From the NCBI RefSeq assembly GCF_047496725.1, contig NC_132974.1:12147001-12211000 (forward strand): a stretch of 64,000 nucleotides of DNA. The letters run 5' to 3'. The notes beneath the pieces were generated by a model. The model was given only the letters and a program-made list of their open reading frames with translations. It was not told where the DNA came from and ran no database searches. Made by a program: the position numbers and the translations under genes. This document shows positions 1-13,215 of the stretch, piece by piece. The stretch is from Anoplolepis gracilipes (taxonomy: Eukaryota; Arthropoda; Insecta; Hymenoptera; Formicidae). How positions within the stretch are numbered: position 1 is the stretch's first letter; the number at the start of each line of letters is the position of its first letter.

Positions 1-2640
1 ATTTAAACAATTTAATTGAAATTAAATGAATTATAGACATATACAAACGCTCGGTAAAAGCGGAAAATGAAAAAATAAAATTAGTTTTAATTTTACAGTT
101 TGTAAATAATTAACTGCAAAATACCTTGATATAAACAATGTAATGCGATAAGTATAATTTTCTGTAGATTTTTAAATCTACTTTATTTTAATAATTTTTA
201 TCATGATTTTTACATAGGTACATACATTTCTGTAATTATTAAATATTAGTTTTGGAAATAAATTTTTCAAATGTTAACTTTCCTTCGCATTCAGGAGAAA
301 GGCAAATTGCTAAAATAAATTAATATCATCAAACTGTAATACAATTTGATATGTAAATAATTTTTTATATTCTAAATTTAAACTTAAAAAAATATAAATT
401 TTGTAAATAAATAAAATATAAATATAAATTTATAAACATTTACTTTAAACTTTTATTAGTTAAAAACTAAATTTAAAAATGGTGTGTCAATCAAAGATTT
501 TGGTGTCTTTTCTTTACGTCAATCAAAATTATGCATTTAAGATGTAACATATTCGTGTACGTGCAAATGGAAACCAGTAACGGAAATCAGTCGCTTAACT
601 TGGCGGGATTGAATGTAAATCGTTACTTTGGCACTTCTCGCTCTGCGCCACCGAAGGTGGGAAATTCGTTGTTTCCGGCCCATGCAACCCTTTTCTACCC
701 CCATGCCTTTACGTGCATTACCAGCCGCAATAATGCCTGAAAGAGACGTAAGAGAGGTGAAATAAAGCGGCCGACCGTCGCTTTTCTACGGCGGAAAATG
801 CGTCGTGTCTGGCAATATGGAAAATAAAAGCGAGTCAGGAGAGTCGGCAGGGTTGAAGTATGACTGCAAAAGAAATGGTATATATTGTCGACCGAAAGTC
901 GAAGGATAGGAAAGATTATGGCGGGAAGAATTTTCTCATATGTAAATAACAAAAAAATCGAATGTAAATAATCAAAATATATATAGCAACAGAAGGAAAA
1001 TGTTTATTTTCAATTAAATAATTTAAATTATCTTTCTTGTGTATATAAAAAATAGAACGATATTTTTTTACATTCTAAACAACATTCTCTTTCAATTTCT
1101 GCAAAATCATCAATATCAGTTATTTCAATCGCAAGGTGAAATTGTCTGGTAATAGCAATGCCAAGAATAAGAATAAAAACATACGAATCAATTGAATTGC
1201 TAAGTGCATATTTCTTTTGCTTAACACTCGAAAGCTGACTTCAGTTAGCGCTATATTTATGTATAGTCGGTGAACGTGCGGGAAAAATGCTTTATGATTA
1301 TATTCGCATATATTCTCGACGTGTATCGTGACGAGGAAGTGATGAAAAGTTCGATCACGTTATGTGGAGATTAAATTGGCGCATTATACGAGCGCGCACG
1401 CGTCATACTTTCTATTCGCGCCAATGACATTAAATCTCTGTACGTGGGATACTAATACGGAGGAGAAATTCAAACGAATACATCTGAAAAAAGGACAACA
1501 CGTCGCGAGGCGGATGGAATAACGAGACTAAAATGAGACCGAACAAGAAAGCGAGAGAAGGAACGAATAAAGCTACGACAACGTAACTTTAACAGAGCAT
1601 TTCAGTTGATAATCCCGTTAAAGTTGAAGAAGAGTGCTGTTATGATCTCCGATTCAGAATCAATTTGAAATAGCTGGATCAGCTTCAGGCGTATATTTTC
1701 GCATTAAGTATTTGCACGATTTATTCGACAGAAAACTGTGCACGCGAAATTAATTTATTTATAGGAAAAGAGATAGTATTTTAAAATATGGATATTTTCG
1801 ATCGACAAACAAAATAAAAGTGGAAATAAAATAATCTCGCCCGTATTCAGACAATTGGCATATAATTGTAGAGTTTACATATAATATAATTTAATACAAA
1901 AATATAAGCTTTAATATAATACTGCTCAATTTAAGTTTTAAATATCTGGATATTAAAGCTCGATTTCTTAAATGAGAATCAGAATACGGAAAAGTGCAGT
2001 CGATCTGTAAAACGAGAGCGCTTGACTCGCGTCGGAGTAGTGCAGAAATTAAGATTCATTGCGCCGGTCCGAATTAAAACCGCGAAACTTTTTAATTTTA
2101 TGATACGCAAATTAGCTCGCGCGACGCCGCGTAATTAATTCCGGGTGCACGTTACACACGCGTGTACGCGTACGCGGATGCGACGCCGGCAACCGACGTC
2201 GGTTTTTCCTCCCGCTCGAAAAAAGTCTGTCGGCTGATGAAATTTTTGCGTTCTGACCACAACGCCGGGAATAAAATCTCCTACTTCCTTCGCGTACCGT
2301 CATATTTCCGAGAAAGAAATTTTATTTCAGGCTCAAAAAATGTGATACAAAGTATCACGCAATATACATATAATTTAATATAAATTAAAATTGTTAGAAT
2401 TTCTTAAAATCTTGTTTAATTTACAAAATTATAACGAGTGTTTTTTTATATAAAAAATATATACACAACTCAAGTATTTTCATTTTTTTTCATTTTACAA
2501 TTTTGACAAATTTGTATAGTTTAGAGAATATTTATTATCATATTTAATATAAACTAAAATTATTCTTCTCTTATTTATAGCTTTTCTAACTTACAAAGTT
2601 TTATAATACGTATTAAAAATATTTTCTTTCGATGAAGATA
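1..2640. other. No gene seen; AT-rich with GC patches
   Basis: AT-rich DNA with moderately GC-rich islands around 590-920, 1250-1620 and 2030-2320. Open frames are short (up to 85 codons), overlap on both strands and match nothing I know. No RNA gene or mobile element was recognised. Confidence 0.6.
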
Positions 2641-3830
2641 ACTAAGTGTCATCTCGACCCTTTTTTCTCAAACCTTTTTCTTTTTTTTCGTTACCGATAC
2701 CATCCCCCCGTACATTCTCTCGCTCCAGCTAAAATAATATTTCACGTTTCTATCTTCTCGCTTCGTGGTGTTCCTCGCGATTGATCAGTCTTTACCGGTG
2801 AGCTATTCAACCACGTGCGAGGAAGATATATAGGGTGTATACACTCCGATGAATATTATCGAACAATTCTATGCGATATGACGTTACTGGCGAACTGTCC
2901 CGAGATACTTTCAAAAGTTCCGAGTCGCCATTTGCAGAACGTGATATCAACTTTCACATTATCCTTCCGTAATAAATACAACAGATACATTAAACCAAGG
3001 GTCTTGTTTATTCATGAAGAAACGGAGAAAGTCATTCAAACGTGGAACGAAGGCTGTCAGAACACTCCAAAATATTTCCCTTCCAATTTCCCTTTGTCTC
3101 TCTATTCGGTTTCCCCCGAATATCTCTGCGAGCAACCTCCAGCCAACCGCTCCGAAGACCAGCGGAGAGACAAGACGCATTAGTCTCGAAAGCGTCAGCG
3201 CGGGCTGTTTCAACGGCATTACGTATGGAGTGCGTAGATAATGTAGACGAGAGTTTCGTGCGGCGACTGGGTGACAGGAGACGGGATGAGATAGGGAGGA
3301 GATAGGGCTTTTCCGGCCGTAATACGATCGACCGAGAGCAGGGTGGCTGTGGAAAACGGCGAAAGGGTCGCTCGCTGGCTGGTAACATCTTGCGCTGATG
3401 TCTCCCGATACATCATAAATTATTATATTCATATTATGTATACCCCGTACACCGATGCTCTCGTGCCACCCTCCTCCTTCCCTCCCTTCTCCTCTGTCAC
3501 GATTCCATCCCGGCAAAGGACGACGGGCCGGGTTGCGTCGCGTGTTTCGTTTTTGCGAGAGGATTTATCGCCCGCGGCTCGCACTCGATGGAACTGATCG
3601 CGACTACGTGACTACGACTCGGCCATCGCCATTATGTGCATCCACCGCGACGAGACCGGCGTACGAAATGACGTACTTTTTGCATACAGCTCGTGTTTCG
3701 TCTGTGGCACGATAATTAGCGGACGCGTCGATAGTCCGGTTAATTGTATCCGACCGAAAAGCGCGTTAGATTTATCGACATTAAAACGATTAATTGTTCA
3801 CTCTTCAGATTCCTTGAGAGTTATCATGTA
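2641..3830. other. No gene seen; CpG-rich multi-frame open block
   Basis: A GC-rich block in which several frames on both strands stay open at once, the longest 185 codons on the minus strand (2959-3516). Simultaneous openness in competing frames and the absence of any recognisable domain point to low stop frequency rather than coding. A promoter or enhancer role is possible but unsupported. Confidence 0.55.
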
Positions 3831-6140
3831 TTGAGAATCTAATTTTAGAAACAATAAAAATTATTTGTTTCCTTCGATACATTGGAAACATTTATTTTTT
3901 TTTATTATTTATCAGTAGAAAATTTAAATGTAAATGAAGCGATTTTCAATAATCATAATTTAATTTATTAAAATATAAATATATATGTATATATATGAAT
4001 ATTTAAATCTTTAAAAAATCTAGAAGAACAATGGAACTATATTCTGTTTTATCGTGCAAATTTATTCGCAATTCACAGTTAGAGACAATGCAACGACGAT
4101 AAAGGATCGATCGATTCCTTTCTCTCTTCTACGTATGTCGACGTGAATTCACCTCTGTCGGCGAACACATAACCGGGTTTATCTTATCATGCAAACGATA
4201 CCTTATAGACGTAGAAGGAAAAAGAATCTTCGTCGGATCGTCATGGATTCCGTGGAGCAACGAATTCGTGACGGGGTGTGATTCCTCGATATCGCGCATG
4301 TCAGCGTCGGGATTTCTCAGTTTTCTCCGTTTGCTCGCTTCCATTTTGCCCGACACTTTTGCACCATCGTCGTCGTCATCGTCGTGGTCGTCGTCGTCGT
4401 CACGGCTTCCTTCAGGATTCTCAGAACGCGACGAGCTTTTCCGACCCTCATCATCATTCTGACATCAATGCTCCGAGCTGCTGGGTCGTCTAGCATTTCG
4501 CTTTATATATATATATTTATATGCACCTATACGCGACTCGGATATTATAAATGTGAATGCTTGTGGAGTCTTCTGTATCCCTGTTGTATTGGAGGCAGCT
4601 AATATTTTGATCTGAGATACGTGTCAAAAATATGTCTCGCGAACAAGGATTACAGAAACGGAATTAAAAGGCTCGCGATGATTCCAAGCAAAGAGAAGAA
4701 GTGCGATTATTATTGTGTTATTATTATTATTATTATTAGACTTGCCACATCGCACATTCAGCAATAAATGTAGTTGCTTGATTTTGCTGTACATTTTGCA
4801 ATAAATGTAATATTCTTAGTTTGAAACAAAACTCAAAATCAAGCAAAATTGTATTTAAATTTAATGTTATATCGAAAAAAGTATTATATGATTTTATAAA
4901 AACCAAAAGTAAACCTTAATATCTCTTAAGCAATTTTTCTTCATCGTCATACATTAACTACATTAATTAACTTTTGTTCGATAAATTTTCCTTTAACTAC
5001 TATAGTTTCGAAAATAATTAAGGCGTTAATAATTACTGGAATAATTCTAATTTTCTACTTTACATATCTATACAGATGTATCAACCAATTAAGTGAATGA
5101 TAAAGCTCAATCTCTGTCGGAAAACCTCGAGAAAGTGTGGCAGTAGCTCTCGGGCATTTTTCTTTTCGAAATACCCAGACCTTATTCGTAAACACGCGCA
5201 TCCGTTGATTAATAGTCTCAATCCACGTCGTATTTGTAATCGTTTACGTCGCCGATCTTCTCGCAAGTGATCGTGTAACAGAAGTAGAATAATATAAATT
5301 CCTGAAAGTCGTTCATCGAAGCTCGTATTGATATAAGCGCGGCTTCGCGCTAGCTTTCTCGCGTTCCGCGAAATTCGTTGGCGATCGATCAACGTCGCGT
5401 CGGATAGAAAATGGACCCGTGTGTGCCACGTGACGATGTTAATAGCGCCTCGTTTTCGGCGAAGAAGTCGCGGAAAAAGCGAGCCAGCCGAGGACGAAAA
5501 CGCGAAAACACTCATTAAGGTCCGCGCGCGCAGTATTTACCGTGCTCGAGTAGCATCCTGGAAGAGCTGCAAACACCTTCCCGGTTGCCTGCAAAACGTG
5601 CAAAACGCGTCGCTTTCCTTCGACGAGTTTTCTTCGTCTTGGACACAATTTGCTGCAACGTGACTATCCACGCGAAAGAAGTGCTGAGAAATGTATTCCG
5701 AACGCGATAAAGGAAGGGGAAGGAGGAAGAGAGCACTTTGATTTGCAAGAAACATTGTTTTCGAGAATAATTGGTGAATAAACGGAGTTTCACGATAACT
5801 TTTGATTGCTATGGATAAATAACTACTAATCATAGATGCAAAAGTTCGAGAAATTAATTTACTATGAGAAATATATTCAAAATATCAGTGGCCAAACTGT
5901 TGCTTAATTATATGGACGTTATTGTTGTCTTTTCGATTAGTTGTTTATGGACACATGGTTATAAATGAGCGACAATTCAATTAAATTTTCATTAAAAACA
6001 TGTTATTGCGAGATGGACCAGTGAATGCGTATGTCAACGAAAATGTTAGTATATACTCTACATGTAAGTTACAGCGCTTTCATCGTTTGTGAAAATATAT
6101 TCGAACACATCAACAGCAACCGGATGCTTTCATACGCATC
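3831..6140. other. No gene seen; AT-rich, GC islands at 4.1 and 5.1 kb
   Basis: Alternating AT-rich DNA and CpG-rich islands (about 4110-4500 and 5080-5720). The islands contain overlapping open frames on both strands, up to 144 codons (5081-5515, minus), without recognisable domains. Confidence 0.55.
4365..4402. repeat. Imperfect (TCG)n tract
   Basis: TCG triplets with TCA and TGG interruptions. A short (ATT)n tract lies at 4718-4738. Confidence 0.85.
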
Positions 6141-6373
6141 AGCTCAATGTCGTCCTCCTCATTGGAAAGTTTGCAGACTCGAGCCAGCAAGGGGAAAATA
6201 CTGGCGGCAGGGCACGCTCGGAGAAGGGGTTGGAAAATTAGGCAGTCTTTCCAAGGGGTCGCGACGCGTTCTCAAAGGAAGGACACAGAGAGCAATAAGG
6301 TAGGAGAAACACATCTGATAATCCTCTCCCGGCGAGAGGAGACTGTCGCGTAATCTCTCGTCCGTGCGTTTCG

Positions 6374-6423
<50 letters not shown>

Positions 6424-6424
6424 T
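6374..6424. repeat. (TC)n microsatellite
   Basis: About 50 bp of TC dinucleotides with two interruptions. A shorter (GA)n tract follows at 6603-6622. Confidence 0.95.
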
Positions 6425-7858
6425 TCCTCCGTCCTTCTCTCCTCCTTCACCTTCGCAGAAAGTCGCTCTGTTTACCATTCCGAGGACGTCTTTAATATAT
6501 AACGGGCAATTTTCCCACGCTTGCTACGCCGTAAACTTCTTCAAGAAATTGGATGTTCCGAACTCGAGGAAAGCGCGACTAAAGGAAAGAGAAAGACTCG
6601 GGGAGAAAGAGAGAGAGAGAGACAGAGGGAAAGAAAACGGAGAGGTCTTTTATCCTAAGAAGCAAGAATTGCGAGTCAGTTGCCAGGACTTCATAGTCTC
6701 CGCGTAATCCGCGGTTCTCTGATGCGTCGATTTCGCATGCACGTCTATTTTTCGGGGGGGATAGAGAGTCATTTTAATATCTGACCTCGTTGCAACCGAG
6801 CGACGAAAACTTTCGCGGCTTCTCTTTTCCTTTTCTTCTCTTCTCCTGTCGTTAGTACTCTTGGTTATAGCATCGAGCGAGATCCCTCCCGCCCTCGTTT
6901 CCTTCACATTTTGCGGTAAATACGCCAGGAAAATGCATGGCGCATCGTTAGCCTTCGTCGTGTCGGCGAGTCAGGTTCGTCGGTTAAGTCGTTGGCAACT
7001 CTCAGCTTGTCTGCTTGTTGGCCCAATTTACTGCGGCGGCTTCTAGGGAAGAATTATAAGCTGTTCTCTATCATTTTTGCGAATACGGTGGGACGCCCTG
7101 GAAAAGTTTGGCAGAAACGTTTGAAAGTTTGGTCAAATCAATTTAGAATTAATTGTTACTCTTTGCAAGTTTCGAGTGCATCGTCTCGGATGCATCCGAG
7201 AAAAGACTGGTCGGATGGTTTATTATATCCCCTGAGTCACGCAGTTTAATAATAATAATGATCTCTTTAATCCTGAATTTTCAACTTTGAACATCTCATT
7301 TAAAGTTTAAGCACTTAAGAAGAGACAGATACTTTATTACATCGTTTCTAAATAAGATAATATTCATCGGGAAATATTGCTATTATATTGACACCGTACA
7401 CATTACCGTCATCAAGTTTGATTGCCGTTTAATATATGCACTTTGATTTATCCGATTATTATTTATTTCTTCTGAGAAATAGAATAATTTGATTTACGTT
7501 TCTTAAACCGAAATTTACTTTTAGCGTAAAAGCCATAGTTATTCCGCTTAACTATTATTTAATACACGTCATTATGGCATTTATCTTGCTTATATTTTGC
7601 AGTTGAAAATCATTACGGGGATGCGCAAAACGTTAGTTTGTACGGGATGGGTGGTAGCGAAGGGTTAATACTCCGGAACGCAGGTGTGCGTGAAACATAC
7701 CGCCGTGCGTTTAATTTCTCTGCGTAATACCGCAGTAAAATAGCTAGACTGTAACGGATTATTATACATGAGTCGCAAGCTGCTGGGAATATTTCTCGTA
7801 CGCAAAAATATAATAATAATCTAAAAATAAAGCTCTCATATATAAAGAAACTATACTT

Positions 7859-7861
<3 letters not shown>

Positions 7862-7895
<34 letters not shown>
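7862..7895. repeat. (GA)n microsatellite
   Basis: Uninterrupted GA dinucleotides, about 17 units. Confidence 0.95.
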
Positions 7896-7899
<4 letters not shown>

Positions 7900-8794
7900 T
7901 GAAGAGCAATTTATGATTGAAACGGATAAATCACTGTCATGAAACTCTGAGCTTTTTCCTACAAACCCGTGATAAAATTAATCTGGTCATTAGTAATTTT
8001 ATGCATACAAATCAATTTTTTATTCTCTCTCTGTAAATGTTTCTTATACTTATTAGATATACGTGATTATGATATTACGTTGATTTATTTTGGCCTTCCT
8101 CTTAATATTTTACTTCCATTGTTCCCCTTCTTATCATCGACGTACTTCGACACGTCGTGGCTAAATTTCGGCGTACTTGCGAAGAGGATTCCACCTACGC
8201 AGACAATGCAGGCTACATCGTAGTCGAGTAGGGAGGACTTCGTTGACATAGTTCGCGTGCCAGCCGCACTTGAACCGTCGATCCTCCTCCTTTCTTGCAG
8301 ATACCTGGGTCTCTAAACAGGCTGACATGCCGCAGCCTCATTAGGGGACTCTTAGGAACGCGCGCGCGAGACAACCGTCAGGTAGTCTTCTCCTGGCGAG
8401 CGTCTCGTCGCGTCGCCGGAAATATCGGAAGATGCGCCCTTGGGATTTAGCGCACAGCTGTTCGTACCATCAACGAGTCCCGAGATTATCGAGGATAATC
8501 CCGTCCCCACCGGACCTGGGGAAATATATGTATAATGGGACAAACATCGCGTGCCGGCCCTTAGGTCCCTTCGCAGAACCTTTGTTTCACGCGATAATAA
8601 GTCTTTAAAGTTGTGTTTGCATTTTTGAAAAATGAGAAAAAGAATAATTTATCTTCTTTTCCTTTTTATCCAAATTTTTATATAGATAACTTTTATAATG
8701 TTATATCAAATTATGTAATCAATGGTGTTAAATATTTTGGAAAGAAAAATTAAATTCGATAGTTTTCTTTTTATAATACTTTATAATATTATAT

Positions 8795-8824
8795 AAAAAT
8801 AAAAATAAAAATAAAAATAAAAAT
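8795..8824. repeat. (AAAAAT)n microsatellite
   Basis: About five copies of a six-base A-rich unit in an AT-rich block. Confidence 0.85.
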
Positions 8825-9864
8825 TAAATAAATAAAACATAAAAAATATAATTTTTAGATAGGTGAAAAATAGATACTAGATAATTGCAAGATTACATTA
8901 ATTTTTGTAAACAAAATTATATAAATTTCTTCCCAAATGTGTGCATAAATTCTTTAATCATATGTTAAAAAAGAAGAATCATAAAAAAATGAATAATTAC
9001 AAAATATTTTATAATTTATTTTAAAACATTGTAATAAAATATAAATATTCACTTCTCTCACTAAAATATTCGCTAAATTGTTTCACAGAATAAAATTAAT
9101 AATCCTATCTTTATGCAAATTCAGCGTCATACTTGTAACGTGCAATTTCATTTCTGTTTCAATGAGATTATATGATTTTATACCAATCAATTCATTTTAT
9201 GTATAAAAATGTAATAAATTTATTATAAAATAAATATTTTATATGTATATTTTTTTGTCAAAATATATGAAAAATTATGATATATCTCGTTTAATTCTTA
9301 ATTTTGTAATGATTTTACTTCAATACTTTTGAAAATTCAAAATAATTAGGATAAATAATTTTTTATTTATGCAAAAGAGAAAAAATTATTTTTCTCATTT
9401 AAAAAATAAAATTGACTTTGATGTCGCTTTGACCGCCTCTATGATTTAATTTCTGTTTTTTTAATTATTCTAACTTTTTAATCAAAACTCAGAGATATTG
9501 ATTGTTATCTCTCACAGCTATTGTGCACAACATCTGAAGGAACGTTACTCGATTTTATCGTCATTATTTGCTTCGCCCTCTCTGATATAACGGATCAATA
9601 ATAAATATAGAGCAATCTTTCTAATGTATTGCTGCAGAAGCTTTCTCGTGATCCCAAAGATCGCTATTTTGCGATGTACAGCGAAGTAATCGCACTCTCG
9701 TAAATTCTATTCAATCGCGCCGATGCGAGGACGAAGAAAGATGCGGCCCGTTTTGTTTTCGAGGTTTTGGGGGAGGAGTAAAAGCATGTGGAGGGATCGA
9801 TTTGTAGCATTTCGCCGAGCTGTCGATGGTCAATTCGGGCGTGGATAAATAAACATCTTCTATC

Positions 9865-9887
9865 GGAGAGAGAGAGAGAGAGAGAGA
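9865..9887. repeat. (GA)n microsatellite
   Basis: About 11 GA units. Confidence 0.9.
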
Positions 9888-12195
9888 AGAGGAACGAGAG
9901 CAAGCTACGGCAAGCTTGCCACTATTCAGACATTCTTCTACTCCTCTATTCTTGGAGTGGTTTTTCCTGAAATCCCGGGTATTCATCATTCATGATCGGA
10001 ACTTTAAACTTTTTATACAGTTAATTTAGTTTGAATTTTATTTAAATGAAGAACAAAAACCCAATTAGATAGCTTTTAATTACAAAATTCGATAGAATTG
10101 TAAATGTCAAAAATCTCGTAGACTGGGACGGCGCAGATTGAATTGATCGATTCAACTTAATACAATTTCCGAGAAACAATTAATTTTCATGAACACGCCG
10201 GTGTGACGTCGTAAGAGAGCGCTTCGTTGGATAAAAACTCGATTAGAAGTTCGAAGTTTGTCGAGACAACGAGTTTAGCGATCGAAAGCAATTCCCCTTA
10301 AATCCTTCACAAAGCAAATCGCGCGTCTAATGGATTCTACGTTAATCGCCTTTACCATGTCGTTAACCCGACGCGATGCGCGCCGCACTATCGCCCGGGG
10401 CGACACAACGATCATGCCTAGTAAAAGGAGCAATCGACTTTAGGCTCATTAGCAACGCACAACCCCGAGTCAATTACCTCCTTTGTTATCTTATCTGTTG
10501 GATCCTTACCTAGAAACTGGGAACTAATCGGATTAATACTTATTCGCGTGATGGTCTGACGTAGTAATCATCGTTATTCATAATTGAGCGATGGTTACTG
10601 GTGATTTTATTTCTCCAAGAATGAAACGCCTTGCTATTTTAATCTCGTCCTTTGCGACAGGCTCTTTATAATGCAGAATATAATTTATATATAAATAATT
10701 ATATATGATTTACAGGAATCATAAGATTTTACAATATTTAAAGGATAAAGAGAAAAATCAAACTGGTCATTAAAAAACGTGTTGTACAAAATCTTTCGTA
10801 TTTCAATTTTACGTCAAATTTAAAAACGTTAAATATAATTTAATAATTTATAAATAACTCATAGATCAAAATTCTTGCAAGACATTGATAATTGTAAAAC
10901 AAAAAATTTTTAAATACAATTTTATCAGTTTTTTTTTTTTTACAAATGTTATATACAATATGAAAAAATCGCGCAAATTGAGAATTCATATGTAATATTA
11001 TATTGAGATTATCATATTTCCAAATTATATTAATATATTCTAATATTAAAAATATCTAGATTATAATATGATTGTATATTGTATACGTATATATTCTAAC
11101 AAACATTATTATCTAGAATATATATTTTCAGATAAACAGTTTTTAGAAACGTAATAAAAAATATAGAGCAGATATGAGAAATCGTACAAGTATAAGTGAT
11201 GATTGATATTTTCGGAAGACTAAAAATCAGGACAAGAACATCGATCGTATCTTTGCTTTCATGATCACCAATAATCGATTGAACACGTGTCCCGCTGACA
11301 CTTCGCGCCGTACAGAACGCAAGCACACCCGTCGATAAATTCACGGGCGCGGCCTCGCGCCTTCTGTCTCGATAAATTATCCCAAGGGATGACAGAGACA
11401 TTATAATCCCAGGGTCTAATAAAAAGTTGCGGGATTCTCTGGTCGCTGGTGCGCCGTCGTTACTTAGCAATAATTCGCGTCCGCAAAAGAGAAAGAGAAA
11501 GAGAGAAACCCGAGCGGGGAGAAAAGGTTGAGAGGAATGGAGGGATGAAAGAAAGCGCAAGGGAATGGGCAGGGCGACACCCTTCGGCAACGCGTGTCGT
11601 ACATATCGGGAGGAGTCGCGTATCCTGCAGATGCTGGCCAGAAGAATTTCGGACAAAGCTGTGGAATATCGCCACAATGGTCGAGCGCGAGTGCGTTTCG
11701 ACTCGGCCCACTCGGATGATTTATCTTGGAACTGCTATTTGTGTATAATACCGCGAACAACAATTGCCGTTGGGACATGTCGATGATATTCCGGATAAAG
11801 AACGATCCGAGCGATTTCATAAATTATGTCCGACCGTTGAAAGTCCATTCAAAAGTAACCCCAAAAGATCGATAAGATTGTATCGTTTATGTATTAATAG
11901 ACCTTTTCTTTTTATAGATCTTGATAGATTCTCCTTTTTGTAAAAGATTCGTAAAAGATATGAAATAATTGTGAAACAATATTATCGTCATAAGATAAGT
12001 GGCATTTTGAAATCATATTAAATTAAATCAAAACAGATATAGGTTTTCCCTAAACCAACAAACTTTAATTTCTCAATATTTTATTATAGTTAATATTTAT
12101 TAAAGAAGAATAAAAAAATTTGTAGAAAAACGCGTCCGAATTCTGTATGATATTAGAAGTCGCAAAACTATATACATCTAATTGTGTCAGAAAAT

Positions 12196-12203
12196 AAAAA
12201 AAA
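12196..12203 (-). terminator. Pol III T-run terminator of 5S copy 1
   Basis: Eight consecutive T on the minus strand start immediately after the 5S 3' end, and a second run of T follows after one A. Four or more T normally stop RNA polymerase III. Confidence 0.6.
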
Positions 12204-12322
12204 GCCAACAGCACACAGTGTTCCCAAGCGGTCTTCCATCTAAGTACTAATCGTGCTCAACGTTGCTTGACTTCGGTGATCGAATGAGAACCGATACTTT
12301 TCAACGTGGTTTGGCCGTTGAC
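12204..12322 (-). rRNA. 5S rRNA gene or gene-like copy 1
   Basis: Read on the minus strand this is a 119-nt 5S rRNA-like sequence, the usual eukaryotic length. The internal promoter region resembles the conserved insect 5S form: CGATCACCGAAGTCAAGC (A-box region, 12265-12282) and TAGATGGAAGACCGCTTGGG (C-box region, 12223-12242). The ends can form helix I: GTCAACGGC at the 5' end pairs with GCTGTTGGC at the 3' end if G-T wobbles are allowed. A run of eight T follows directly (A8 at 12196-12203 on the plus strand), as expected for an RNA polymerase III terminator. The middle (gene positions about 22-40) has drifted from typical insect 5S. If expressed, it would give the 5S RNA of the large ribosomal subunit. 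It is an isolated copy, not a tandem array, so a dispersed variant gene or a pseudogene are both possible. The 5S homology is secure; function is not. Confidence 0.85.
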
Positions 12323-12351
12323 AAATGAATATATTTTCTGTTACGTGATAA
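12323..12351 (-). promoter_or_regulatory. 5' flank shared with the other 5S copy
   Basis: The 29 nt directly upstream of 5S copy 1 (minus strand) resemble the same position of copy 2, with about 7 differences by eye. The best-kept part reads AGAAAATATATTCATT. Arthropod 5S genes often need an AT-rich element upstream of the start, so this could be such an element. It could equally be residue of a duplication that copied gene and flank together. Similarity fades beyond this stretch. Confidence 0.35.
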
Positions 12352-12811
12352 AAAATAAAATTGACGAAAATTTGTTTTATAATCTCCAACAAATCAATTA
12401 TAATAATTGTTTACAAATAAAATTAATATTTATTAAACAATCGGATGATACAATTGATAAAAAACGACAATCAAATGTACAATTAAATTTCCATTAAACA
12501 TTGTAACACATTTATTTAAAAAAAAATCAAAATTAAAATTAATAATGGAAATATATTATTATAAAATTAACATACGTCAACTATTGAAAATGCAATGTTT
12601 TTTACTCTAATTTTTTTATAAATTTTGTAATCTAAATAACAGTAGAGTGGGTGTGTGTATGTGTGCGTGTGTGTTGTAGCGGAAATATTTTTTAAATAAA
12701 ATGTTGCGTGTTATTCTACATATTTATAAGTTTCAAAATGTTTCATATATTTGTTTTTATCATGTTTTTCATCATATTTTATCGTTTTTAATGCCTATAT
12801 ACATATATCGG

Positions 12812-12990
12812 AAACTTCACTTTTTCGACTACGTGCACTTTTAAAAAAGATCATTTATTCAAAAGTTTAAAACAACGTTATCAATATACAATTATCATAT
12901 ACAATTCAATAATAAACAGTAAATATCTGGGAAAATATAAATCATCATTTTAAACTTTCAACTGCGAGACCAGAGGCTCAAAAACAAAAT
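12812..12990 (+). repeat. Dispersed repeat, copy A
   Basis: Collinear islands match 39950-40136: AACTTCACT, then CTTTTAAAAAAGATCATT (18 identical bases, starting about 12838), AGTAAATAT, TTTTAAACTTTC and a GCTCAxAAACAAA end. Spacings between islands are comparable with small indels. This suggests two old copies of one interspersed repeat. It begins about 490 bp from 5S copy 1 on the right side. No coding potential; family not recognised. Confidence 0.45.
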
Positions 12991-13140
12991 GGTATGTCGA
13001 CTTCGGTATCTTTCCTCTTTATTGCTCCTCGACGGTTCCTGTGGCTGACACGGTTCCTAGATCCAGGTTCCTCTCTTCCGCGTCATACGTTTTCGTTTCC
13101 CGCGAATGACGACGGGGAAAATCGGTCTGGGCAACATGCC

Positions 13141-13156
13141 CGCGCCACGTGGCGCG
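13141..13156. promoter_or_regulatory. Palindromic E-box CGCGCCACGTGGCGCG
   Basis: A perfect 16-bp palindrome centred on CACGTG, the E-box bound by bHLH dimers of the Myc/Max/USF type. It lies in a CpG-rich patch just before a (GA)n tract. Binding is not shown; extended symmetry makes it more than a bare hexamer. Confidence 0.3.
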
Positions 13157-13191
13157 TCATGTAACAGGATTCCGCTCACACTACGTGAGTA

Positions 13192-13215
13192 CAGAGAGAG
13201 AGAGAGAGAGAGAGA
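13192..13215. repeat. (GA)n microsatellite
   Basis: About 12 GA units, 36 bp after the palindromic E-box at 13141. Confidence 0.9.

Larger units (their letters stand above)
6141..8600. other. No gene seen; GA/TC tracts and mixed DNA
   Basis: A GC-rich purine/pyrimidine-biased stretch to about 7210, AT-rich DNA to 7600, then mixed DNA. A CpG-rich piece at 8220-8580 starts with a pyrimidine tract and CAG at about 8300, a possible splice acceptor, but no recognisable coding follows. GCGAAGGGTTAA near 7660 looks like a piggyBac end but has no partner. Confidence 0.5.
8601..12195. other. No gene seen; long AT-rich blocks
   Basis: Strongly AT-rich at 8601-9530 and 10680-11200, with a GC-richer, enhancer-like stretch at about 10190-10560 (TTATCTTATCTG GATA-type sites, GGATTAATA homeodomain-type site). 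The 193-codon minus-strand frame at 11096-11677 overlaps other frames and matches nothing known. Confidence 0.5.

Noticed and set aside
2959..3516. 185-codon open frame on the minus strand
   Set aside because: Several frames on both strands are open over the same GC-rich block, and no domain or family resemblance is visible.
7655..7670. GCGAAGGGTTAA, like a piggyBac terminus; similar motifs at about 31170 and 52715
   Set aside because: No matching inverted end with a second TTAA was found within a reasonable distance of any of them.
11096..11677. 193-codon open frame on the minus strand, the longest in the window
   Set aside because: It overlaps competing frames, is Ser/Leu/Ile-rich without domain pattern, and its length is near what chance gives in 64 kb of six-frame sequence.
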